Shown here in pieces: positions 1 to 7,092 of a stretch of 64,000 nt of DNA. The notes beneath the pieces are model-generated. The model was given only the letters and a program-made list of their open reading frames with translations, was not told the DNA's origin and ran no database searches. Both the position numbers and the translations under genes were made by a program. Every line of letters begins with the position of its first letter. The first letter of the stretch is position 1. Source of the DNA: Georgenia thermotolerans (lineage in GTDB: Bacteria; Actinomycetota; Actinomycetes; Actinomycetales; Actinomycetaceae); NCBI RefSeq assembly GCF_009193185.1, contig NZ_VUKF01000021.1:1-64000 (forward strand), in the 5' to 3' direction.

Positions 1-1
1 G

Positions 2-373
2 ACGGGGTCCGCCCCGGCTGCGACCGCACCCGCCGTGACCGCGCCCGCCCCGGCCGCGCCCGCCCCGGCCGCGCCCGCCCCGGCCGCGCCCGCCCCGGCC
101 GGTCTCTCCGCCCATGCGCTTCCCCCGGGGCACGTGATCGTCAAGGCCCCGATGCTCGGGACCTTCTACCGCTCGCCGCGCCCCGGCGAGCCGGCCTTCG
201 CCGAGGTCGGCGACATCGTCGAGGCCGACGCGGTGCTCTGCATCATCGAGGTGATGAAGCTGATGAACTCCGTGCCGGCCGGGGTGCGGGGCGAGGTCGC
301 CGCGGTGTTCGCCCGCGACGGGGACCTGGTGGAGTTCGACCAGCCGCTGTACGCGATCCGGGCCGCGTCATGA
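2..373 (+). CDS. Biotin carboxyl carrier protein, 5'-truncated by window edge
   Basis: Carries biotin between the biotin carboxylase and the carboxyltransferase encoded just downstream. The C-terminal ~80 residues form a biotinyl domain with the motif EVMKLM; the lysine at nt 257-259 is the expected biotinylation site. The N-terminal part is a Pro/Ala linker encoded by a perfect 15-bp tandem repeat. The frame is open to the window edge; the GTG at 35 lies inside the linker and is probably not the start. The TGA overlaps the next ATG (ATGA at 370-373), so translation is coupled. The domain call is firm; the true N-terminus cannot be seen. Confidence 0.9.
   Translation, partial: TGSAPAATAPAVTAPAPAAPAPAAPAPAAPAPAGLSAHALPPGHVIVKAPMLGTFYRSPRPGEPAFAEVGDIVEADAVLCIIEVMKLMNSVPAGVRGEVAAVFARDGDLVEFDQPLYAIRAAS
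41..100 (+). repeat. Four perfect 15-bp tandem repeats in the carrier-protein linker
   Basis: The unit GCGCCCGCCCCGGCC occurs four times in a row without mismatch and encodes the repeated AlaPro-rich pentapeptide of the flexible linker. Such a repeat could expand or contract by slippage in steps of five residues without breaking the frame. Confidence 0.85.
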
Positions 374-1743
374 GCCCGCGGGTCTTCGTGGCCAACCGCG
401 GCGAGATCGCGGTGCGGATCATCGAGGCGTGCCAGCGCCTGGGCCTGGAGACCGTGCTCGGGGTGTCGACGGCGGACCGCGCCACTCTCGGGGCGCGCCG
501 GGCCGACCGGGTGGTCACCCTCGGCGGTCCCCGGCCCACCGACAGCTACCTCAGCATCCCCACGGTCGTGCAGGCGGCCGTCTCCACCGGCTGCGGCCTG
601 CTCCACCCCGGGTACGGGTTCCTCTCCGAACGGGCCGAGCTCGCCGAGGCGTGCGCGGAGAACGGCGTGGTCTTCGTCGGGCCCGGCCCCGAGGCGCTGC
701 GGGCCCTGGGGGACAAGCTGGCCGCCCGGGACCTGGCCGAGTCGGTCGGGGTCCCGGTCTCGCCGGGCGGGCGGGCCCGCGGGCCCGCGGAGGTCGAGCG
801 CCTCGCCGAGCTCATCGGCTACCCCGTCCTGGTCAAGGCCGCCCACGGCGGCGGCGGCCGCGGCATGAAGCGCGTCCACGACCCCGCCGACCTGCACGAG
901 GCCTGGCGGGTCGCCTCCGCCGAGGCGCAGGCGGCCTTCGGCGACGGCACGGTCTTCCTCGAGCGCTTCGTCGAGGACGCCAAGCACGTCGAGGTCCAGG
1001 TCCTCGGCGACCGCCACGGCAACGTGGTGCACCTGGGCGAGCGCGAGTGCTCGGTCCAGTTCCGCTACCAGAAGGTGGTCGAGGAGTCCCCCTGCGCCGC
1101 CCTGCCGGCGCCCACCCGCGCGCTGCTGCACGCCAGCGCGGTGCGGATCGCGCAGGCCCTGGACTACGTGGGCCTGGGCACCGTGGAGTTCCTCTACGAC
1201 GTCGACCGCGACGAGCTGGCCTTCCTCGAGGTCAACCCGCGTATCCAGGTCGAGCACCCGGTCACCGAGGCCGTCACCGGCGTGGACCTCGTGCGCGAGC
1301 AGCTCCTCGTGGCCATGGGCGAGCCGCTGAGCTTCACCCAGTCCGAGGTGCGGGTCACCGGGCACGCCGTGGAGGCCCGCATCACCGCCCAGGACCCGGA
1401 GAACCGGCTCGCCCCCTCGCCCGGCACCGTGCGGCGGTGGCGCCCCTCCGCCGCCGGCGGGCTCCGCCTGGACAGCCACATCTACGAGGGCTACCAGTTC
1501 CCGCCCTTCTACGACGCGCTCATGGCCAAGCAGATCGCCTGGGGCCCCGACCGCGCCGCCGCCGTCGACCGCCTGGCCGAGGGGCTCGCGCGCTTCGAGA
1601 TCGCCGGGCTGACCACCTCCCTGCCGCTGCTGCGCCGCATCGTCGCCGAGCCGGCGTACCGGCAGAACACCGTCACCACCCGCTGGCTGGACCAGCTGCT
1701 CACCGCCGCCGGCGCGGCGCCTCAGCCCCAGGAGGTCCGGTGA
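370..1743 (+). CDS. Biotin carboxylase subunit
   Basis: ATP-dependent carboxylation of carrier-bound biotin with bicarbonate. At 457 aa it has the usual stand-alone AccC length: N-terminal domain (ANRGEIAVRI near residue 10, HPGYGFLSE near 85), ATP-grasp with the glycine loop HGGGGRGMK near 160, the RECSVQFRYQK segment and the EVNPRIQVEHPVTE signature near 290, then the C-terminal domain. All expected active-site motifs look intact. The ATG at 370 overlaps the carrier-protein stop, and its own TGA overlaps the GTG of the carboxyltransferase. With no AccD-type acyl-CoA carboxyltransferase nearby, it most likely serves the 5S-type subunit next door. Confidence 0.95.
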   Translation: MSPRVFVANRGEIAVRIIEACQRLGLETVLGVSTADRATLGARRADRVVTLGGPRPTDSYLSIPTVVQAAVSTGCGLLHPGYGFLSERAELAEACAENGVVFVGPGPEALRALGDKLAARDLAESVGVPVSPGGRARGPAEVERLAELIGYPVLVKAAHGGGGRGMKRVHDPADLHEAWRVASAEAQAAFGDGTVFLERFVEDAKHVEVQVLGDRHGNVVHLGERECSVQFRYQKVVEESPCAALPAPTRALLHASAVRIAQALDYVGLGTVEFLYDVDRDELAFLEVNPRIQVEHPVTEAVTGVDLVREQLLVAMGEPLSFTQSEVRVTGHAVEARITAQDPENRLAPSPGTVRRWRPSAAGGLRLDSHIYEGYQFPPFYDALMAKQIAWGPDRAAAVDRLAEGLARFEIAGLTTSLPLLRRIVAEPAYRQNTVTTRWLDQLLTAAGAAPQPQEVR

Positions 1744-3203
1744 CCGACATCCGCCTCGTCGACGTCTCCCTGCGCGACGGCAACCAGAGCCTGTGGGGTG
1801 CCACCGGCGTGACCACCCGCATGGTCGAGGGCGTCACCCCCGACCTCGACCGGGTCGGCTACCGCGCCGTGGAGCTGCTGACCTCCACGCTCATGGCCAC
1901 CGCGGTGCGCTACCACCGCGAGGACCCCTGGGAGCGCCTGCGCGCCGCCCGCGCCCGGATGCCCCGCACCCCGCTGGGCTTCCTCACCACCGGCAAGCGG
2001 TTCATCACCTTCCACCGCACGCCCGACGCCGTCTTCGAGCTCGCCTTCACCCTGCTCGCCCGCAACGGCATCAGCCGGCTGTGGGTCATCGACCCCATGC
2101 ACGACATGGAGGGCGCCCGGCGCACCGCCGAGATGGCCAAGCGGGTCGGCTTCGAGGAGGTGGTCGGCGGGATCTGCTACACCACCAGCCCGGTCCACAC
2201 CGACGCCTACTTCGCGGAGAAGATCGCCCAGCTCGACGACGCCGCGGCGGTCGACAGCATCTACCTCAAGGACCCCGCCGGGCTGCTCACCCCCGACCGG
2301 GTCCGCACCCTCCTGCCGAGCCTGCACGCGGCCCTGCGCACCAAGAAGCTCGACGAGCTGCACTCCCACAGCACCACCGGGCTGTCGCCGATCACCCTCC
2401 TCGAGGCCGCCGACCTGGGCATCTCGACCCTGCACTGCGCCCTGCCGCCGCTGGCCAACGGCAGCTCGCACCCCGAGGCCCAGCGCCTGGTGGCCAACCT
2501 CCGCGCCCGCGGCCACACCGTCGACGTCGACCTCGAGGCGATGGCCCGCGCCTCGGCCTACCTGCAGCGGCAGGCGAAGATCAAGAACCTCCCGGTGGGC
2601 ACCCCCAACGAGTACGACGAGGCCTACTACCGCCACACCATCCCCGGCGGGGTGCAGTCCACCACCCGCCGCCAGCTCGCCGAGATCCGCCGCCCCGAGC
2701 TCTTCGACGCCGTCATCGAGGAGTCCGTGCAGGTGCGCGAGGACCTCGGCTGGCCGATCGTCATGACGCCCTTCGCGCAGTACATCGTCACCCAGGCCAC
2801 CCTCAACGTCATCACCGGGGAGCGGTACAAGCAGATCTCCGAGGAGGTCATCGACCTCCTGCGCGGCGACTTCGGCCCCCTGCCCGGGAAGGTCGACCAG
2901 GAGCTGCTGGACCGGGCGCTGAGCACCAAGCGGGGGCAGCAGCCGGTCAACGACGGCGGCGACGTCACCATCGCCGACCTGCGCCGGCGCCTCGGCCGCA
3001 CGCTCAGCGACGAGGAGCTCCTGCTGCGCGCGGTGATGCCGGCCGAGCAGGTCGACGCCATGTACGCCGCCGCCGGCTCCCCGGCGAACACCCTCAAGCG
3101 GCTGCTCGCCGGCGTGGACGACACCTCCGTCACGTCCATCTCCCTCAGCGACGCCACCACCACCTTCAGCCTGACCCGTAACCCCGCCGGAGGTTCGCGA
3201 TGA
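1740..3203 (+). CDS. Pyruvate carboxylase/transcarboxylase-5S-type carboxyltransferase subunit
   Basis: A 487-aa TIM-barrel carboxyltransferase of the family that moves CO2 from carboxybiotin to an enolate (PycB, OadA, transcarboxylase 5S). Visible are the N-terminal LRDGNQSLWGATG (metal-ligand Asp13), the carbamylated-lysine motif YLKDPAGLLTP (Lys177) and the metal-binding pair in LHSHSTTG (His208, His210). Compared with the usual LRDAHQSLLATR, the Ala-Thr is followed by Gly instead of Arg, in a segment that touches pyruvate in characterised enzymes, so the substrate may not be an alpha-keto acid. GTG start at 1740 overlaps the upstream TGA. There is no fused biotin domain; the carrier is separate. 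Exact substrate is inference. Confidence 0.9.
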   Translation: MTDIRLVDVSLRDGNQSLWGATGVTTRMVEGVTPDLDRVGYRAVELLTSTLMATAVRYHREDPWERLRAARARMPRTPLGFLTTGKRFITFHRTPDAVFELAFTLLARNGISRLWVIDPMHDMEGARRTAEMAKRVGFEEVVGGICYTTSPVHTDAYFAEKIAQLDDAAAVDSIYLKDPAGLLTPDRVRTLLPSLHAALRTKKLDELHSHSTTGLSPITLLEAADLGISTLHCALPPLANGSSHPEAQRLVANLRARGHTVDVDLEAMARASAYLQRQAKIKNLPVGTPNEYDEAYYRHTIPGGVQSTTRRQLAEIRRPELFDAVIEESVQVREDLGWPIVMTPFAQYIVTQATLNVITGERYKQISEEVIDLLRGDFGPLPGKVDQELLDRALSTKRGQQPVNDGGDVTIADLRRRLGRTLSDEELLLRAVMPAEQVDAMYAAAGSPANTLKRLLAGVDDTSVTSISLSDATTTFSLTRNPAGGSR

Positions 3204-4114
3204 GCACCGACCACGGGTCCACGACGGGCACCGACCACCGATCCCCGGCGGGCACCGACCACACCGCGGCGCTGCGCTCCGTCCGCGCCTGGGTGCTCGA
3301 CGTCGACGGCTGCCTCATGCGCACCGCGCGCCCCGGCGGCGCCGGCGGCACGCCCATGCCCCGCGCCGGCGACCTGGTCGCGGCGCTGCGCCGGGCCGGG
3401 CACGCCGTCGTCATCTGCACCAACGCCTCCCAGCGCCCGCCGGCGGAGTACGCGGCGCACCTGCGCGAGCAGGGGATCGACGTCCCCGACGAGGACTTCG
3501 TCACCGCCGGCAGCGCCGCCGCCGACCACGTCGCCGCCCACCACCCCGGCGCGCGGGTCCTGCCCGTCGGCGACGTCGGCCTCGCCGGGCCGCTCGCCGC
3601 CCGGGGCGTGGAGATCGCCACGCCGGGCGGGCCCCTCGCCGACGTCGTCGTCGTCGGCGCCGCCTCGGAGTACCGCACCGAGGTCATCAACGCGGCCTGC
3701 CTGGCCGTCGACGCCGGCGCCGCGCTCTACACCACGGTGGACACCCCGTGGTTCCACGGCGGCGTGGGCCGGTCGGTGACCGTCTCGGCCACCATCGCCC
3801 ACGCCATCGGCTGGGCCGCCGCCACCTCCCCGCAGGTGCTGGGCAAGCCCTCCGCGTTCCTCGCCGAGACCCTGCTGCGCCGCCTGCCCGGCCCGCCCGG
3901 GCGCGTCGCCGTCGTCGGCGACGCCTCCGCCGAGATCCGCCTGGCCCGCGCCATGGGCGCCGTCAGCACGCTGGTGCTCTCCGGCGCCATCACCCCCGAG
4001 AAGCTGGCCCCCCTCCGGGGCGCCGACCGCCCCGACGTCGTCCTCGACGACGTCGCCGCGCTGTACGACCTGCTGTCCGAATCCCTTCCGATGACGCAAG
4101 GAGCCCCCTCATGA
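3200..4114 (+). CDS. HAD-superfamily IIA (NagD-like) phosphatase
   Basis: Predicted phosphatase, 304 aa. Motif I is VLDVDGCLM (nucleophile region, near residue 35), motif II is ICTNAS near 75, and a C-terminal LGKPSAF...VVGDAS block carries the later motifs, as in NagD/AraL-like C2-cap enzymes. The first ~24 residues contain an imperfect repeat of TDH-S-x-x-G units that is not part of the fold. It overlaps both neighbours by ATGA, so it is built into the carboxylation operon. A role in removing a dead-end phosphate ester, or acting on the phosphorylated intermediate, is a guess from context. Family assignment is secure; substrate unknown. Confidence 0.85.
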   Translation: MSTDHGSTTGTDHRSPAGTDHTAALRSVRAWVLDVDGCLMRTARPGGAGGTPMPRAGDLVAALRRAGHAVVICTNASQRPPAEYAAHLREQGIDVPDEDFVTAGSAAADHVAAHHPGARVLPVGDVGLAGPLAARGVEIATPGGPLADVVVVGAASEYRTEVINAACLAVDAGAALYTTVDTPWFHGGVGRSVTVSATIAHAIGWAAATSPQVLGKPSAFLAETLLRRLPGPPGRVAVVGDASAEIRLARAMGAVSTLVLSGAITPEKLAPLRGADRPDVVLDDVAALYDLLSESLPMTQGAPS

Positions 4115-5988
4115 CCGACACCGCGCGCCGCTTCGCGTTCTTCGACGAGGCCGAACCCCCCGCCGGGGCGGAGGGCTGGGAGTCGATGTACCCCTACTAC
4201 CTCGTCCCCTCCGAGGAGACCCGCGAGCACGAGAACGCCCAGTTCTGGTTCGCCGACACCATGCACTGGTCGCGCGGCTGCCACCCGTTCGACAGCATCG
4301 GCGCCGAGGCGGTCTACCTCGGGGTCGGCACCTTCAGCACCCGGATCTTCGCCCTGCCCGTCTCCCTGGGCCTGGACGTGCGGGTGGTCAACGGCTACGT
4401 CTACATCTCCCCGCTCAACGTCACCGACCCCGCGGAGATCCAGCGCCGCGCCGCCCTCTTCCAGGACCGGGCCGGGTACTACTACGCCAACTGGGACGAG
4501 CTGTACGGCAGGTGGAAGACCAAGATGGAGGGCGCCATCGCGTCCCTGCGCACCATCACCTTCCCCCCGCTGCCCGAGTTCGACCCCGCCGAGGTCGTCA
4601 CCGAGGCCCGCGGGCGGTCCACGGCCCTGGCGATCATCGAGAACTACCACCGCCTCATCGACGAGTTCTTCGCCATCTGGCAGTACCACTTCGAGTTCCT
4701 CAACCTCGGCTACGGCGGCTACATCACCTTCTTCCAGTTCTGCAAGAACGCCTTCCCGCTCATCACCGACCAGACCATCTCCCGCATGGTCGCCGGCGTG
4801 GAGGTCCTGGCGTTCCGGCCCGACGACGAGCTGCGCAGGCTCGCCGCCCTCGCCGTCGACCTGGGCCTGACCGCCGTCGTCACCGCCGGGACGGCCCCCG
4901 AGGAGACCCTCGGCGCCCTGCGCGGCAGCGCCGAGGGCCGGCAGTGGCTCGAGGCCTTCGAGGCCGCCAAGACGCCGTGGTTCAACTACTTCTCCGAGTA
5001 CGGCTTCACCCACGACCAGCAGACCTGGGCCTCGGACCTGTCCATCCCGCTGCAGGGCATCGCCCGCTACGCGGCGAAGATCGCCGCCGGGGAGGACATC
5101 TCCCGCCCGGTCGAGCGGCTGCGCGCCGAGCGCGACGAGATCGTCGCGGAGTACCGGGCGCTGCTGACCGAGGACGAGGCGAAGCAGTTCGACGAGCTCG
5201 TCGGCCTGGCCGGCAAGGTGTTCCCCTACATCGAGGAGCACAACATCTACGTCGAGCACTGGGCGCACGACGTGTTCTGGCAGAAGGCCTGGGAGCTGGC
5301 CGACCTCCTCGTCGCGGCCGGCTTCTTCGAGCAGCGCGACGACCTGTTCTACCTCAACCGGTTCGAGCTCGACACCGCCCTGTTCGACGTCGTCGACTCC
5401 TGGGCCATCGGCGTGCCGGCGCGCGGGAAGCAGCGCTGGCAGAAGGAGATCGCCCGGCGCCGCGGGATCGTCGCCGCACTGCAGGCCGCCCCCGCCCCGC
5501 CCGCCTTCGGCATCCCGCCCGAGCAGGTCACCGACCCCTTCGCCGTCATGAACTACGGCGTGACCACCGAGCGGGTGGCCGACTGGCTCGGCTCGGGCGA
5601 CGGCGGGACGACGACGCTCACCGGCGGGCCCGGCTCGCTCGGCGTCGTCGAGGGCAAGGTCCGGGTGCTCAAGTCCGAGAACGACCTGCCCGAGCTGCAG
5701 CCCGGCGAGATCCTCGTGGCCCCCATCACCGCCCCGTCCTGGGCGCCGGCGTTCGCCGTCGCCGCCGGGGTCATCACCGACATCGGCGGGATGATGTGCC
5801 ACGCCGCCATCGTCTGCCGCGAGTACGGCATCCCCGCCGTCGTCGGCACCGGGTTCGCGACGACGCGGCTCACCACCGGCCAGCGCGTCCGCGTCGACGG
5901 CAAGGCCGGCACCGTCACCGTCCTGGACGAGGCCCCGGCCGCGGAGGCCCCGGAGCCCGCCCGCACCACCGAAGAGATCAGCGGCTAA
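4111..5988 (+). CDS. PEP-synthase-like phosphohistidine subunit
   Basis: A 625-aa protein with the swivelling phosphohistidine domain of PEP synthase / pyruvate phosphate dikinase at its C-terminus: ITDIGGMMCHAAIVCREYGI, with predicted catalytic His564. It lacks the ATP-binding domain, which is the next gene. The long N-terminal part (many aromatic residues) is not the usual PEP-binding barrel and probably binds the acceptor. A ~70-kDa His subunit plus a ~40-kDa ATP subunit is the arrangement known for phenylphosphate synthase, which phosphorylates phenol. Here a ketone or enol acceptor is inferred from the biotin enzymes and acetoacetyl-CoA synthetase in the operon. AAGGAG at 4098-4103 supports the ATG at 4111. 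Confidence 0.85.
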   Translation: MTDTARRFAFFDEAEPPAGAEGWESMYPYYLVPSEETREHENAQFWFADTMHWSRGCHPFDSIGAEAVYLGVGTFSTRIFALPVSLGLDVRVVNGYVYISPLNVTDPAEIQRRAALFQDRAGYYYANWDELYGRWKTKMEGAIASLRTITFPPLPEFDPAEVVTEARGRSTALAIIENYHRLIDEFFAIWQYHFEFLNLGYGGYITFFQFCKNAFPLITDQTISRMVAGVEVLAFRPDDELRRLAALAVDLGLTAVVTAGTAPEETLGALRGSAEGRQWLEAFEAAKTPWFNYFSEYGFTHDQQTWASDLSIPLQGIARYAAKIAAGEDISRPVERLRAERDEIVAEYRALLTEDEAKQFDELVGLAGKVFPYIEEHNIYVEHWAHDVFWQKAWELADLLVAAGFFEQRDDLFYLNRFELDTALFDVVDSWAIGVPARGKQRWQKEIARRRGIVAALQAAPAPPAFGIPPEQVTDPFAVMNYGVTTERVADWLGSGDGGTTTLTGGPGSLGVVEGKVRVLKSENDLPELQPGEILVAPITAPSWAPAFAVAAGVITDIGGMMCHAAIVCREYGIPAVVGTGFATTRLTTGQRVRVDGKAGTVTVLDEAPAAEAPEPARTTEEISG

Positions 5989-6000
5989 GGAGCCTGACCG

Positions 6001-7092
6001 ATGTACACCCTTCCCTTCACCGACGACGCGTGCCGGGACGTCAGGTCCGTGGGCGGCAAGGCCGCCGGGCTGGCCGACATGGTCGCCGCCGGCCTGCCGG
6101 TCGCCCCCGGCTTCGCCCTCGCCGCCGAGGCCTACCGGCACTACCTCGCCCAGCACGGACTGGTCGCCCTGGTCAACGAGGTCCTCGACCGCCTGGGCCG
6201 CAGCCGCGACCAGGGCGCCTTCGAGAAGGCCGCGGCCCAGATCGCCGCCCGCCTGCGCACCGCCGAGCTGCCCGACGACGTCGCCGAGCAGGTGCGCACC
6301 GCCTACCGGCGCCTGTGCGAGGACATCGGCGTGCCGGACGTGGCCGTCGCGGTGCGCTCGAGCGCGACCGCGGAAGACTCCGTCGGGGCGAGCTTCGCCG
6401 GGGAGTTCGAGACCTGGGTCGACGTCGTCGGCGAGGACGCCGTCCTGGCGCACGTGCGCAAGTGCTACGAGAGCGTCTTCTCCGCGCGGGTGATGTCCTA
6501 CCTGGCGGAGAAGGACATCTCGCCCCACGCCATCGAGATGGCCGTCGTGATCCAGAAGACCGTCCGCGCCCGGGCCGCCGGGGTGATGTTCACCCTCAGC
6601 CCCACCAGCGGGGACCGGTCCAAGGTGGCCATCGAGGCCAGCTGGGGCCTCGGGCTCGCCGTCGTCGGCGGGGAGGTCACCCCCGACCGGTTCCTCGTGG
6701 ACAAGGTGGGCCTGGGCATCGTCGAGCGCACCCCCGGGCGCAAGCTCCTCGAGTACCGCCGCGGCGACGCCGCCGTCCCGGTGCCGGCCGAGCGCCAGGA
6801 CCTGCCGTGCCTGAGCGACGACGACATCACCGCCCTGGCCCAGCTCGGCAAGCGGCTGGAGCGCCTGCACGGCGCCCCGCAGGACATCGAGTTCGCCCTG
6901 GACGAGGAGCTGCCCGCCGGGTCCGACGTCATCCTCCTGCAGTGCCGGCCCGAGACCGTGTGGTCCTCCGTGCCCCGCAAGCCCGCCTTCGACGCCTCCG
7001 CCGGGATGATGTCCTGGATCACCGGGAGCATCTCGGGCGCGCCCACCGGCGGCAGCGCCGTGGGACACCAGCACCAGAGCAAGGCGAGCTGA
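6001..7092 (+). CDS. PEP-synthase-like ATP-binding subunit
   Basis: A 363-aa protein matching the N-terminal ATP-grasp domain of PEP synthase/PPDK: VGGKAAGLADM near residue 18, VRSSATAEDS with Arg119, the GVMFTLSP segment near 195, and the C-terminal ILLQCRPETVW. It should bind ATP and load phosphate onto the histidine subunit encoded 12 nt upstream. A stand-alone PPDK-N protein cannot make PEP alone, so the two genes probably form one enzyme. Start ATG 6001 follows an AAGGAG that overlaps the upstream stop. Its TGA overlaps the aacS ATG. Confidence 0.9.
   Translation: MYTLPFTDDACRDVRSVGGKAAGLADMVAAGLPVAPGFALAAEAYRHYLAQHGLVALVNEVLDRLGRSRDQGAFEKAAAQIAARLRTAELPDDVAEQVRTAYRRLCEDIGVPDVAVAVRSSATAEDSVGASFAGEFETWVDVVGEDAVLAHVRKCYESVFSARVMSYLAEKDISPHAIEMAVVIQKTVRARAAGVMFTLSPTSGDRSKVAIEASWGLGLAVVGGEVTPDRFLVDKVGLGIVERTPGRKLLEYRRGDAAVPVPAERQDLPCLSDDDITALAQLGKRLERLHGAPQDIEFALDEELPAGSDVILLQCRPETVWSSVPRKPAFDASAGMMSWITGSISGAPTGGSAVGHQHQSKAS

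Noticed and set aside
370-1743. Acyl-CoA carboxylase (acetyl/propionyl-CoA) assignment
   Set aside because: No AccD-type carboxyltransferase is present; the carboxyltransferase is of the TIM-barrel 5S type.
370-3203. Reading the first genes as pyruvate carboxylase or oxaloacetate decarboxylase
   Set aside because: Possible by family, but the operon with a split PEP-synthase and acetoacetyl-CoA synthetase and the altered pyruvate segment point elsewhere; kept only as an alternative.
3727-7074. Very long antisense open frame (over 1100 codons) and similar frames opposite the first operon, cbs, sppA and the symporter
   Set aside because: Low-complexity Gly/Val/Asp/Ala/Leu/Glu composition with no domain; typical shadow frames in GC-rich DNA opposite genes with strong family motifs.
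4512-7091. Upstream extension of the acetoacetyl-CoA synthetase frame
   Set aside because: Overlaps two well-supported genes in another frame and has Arg-rich shadow composition; the coupled ATG at 7092 is the start.
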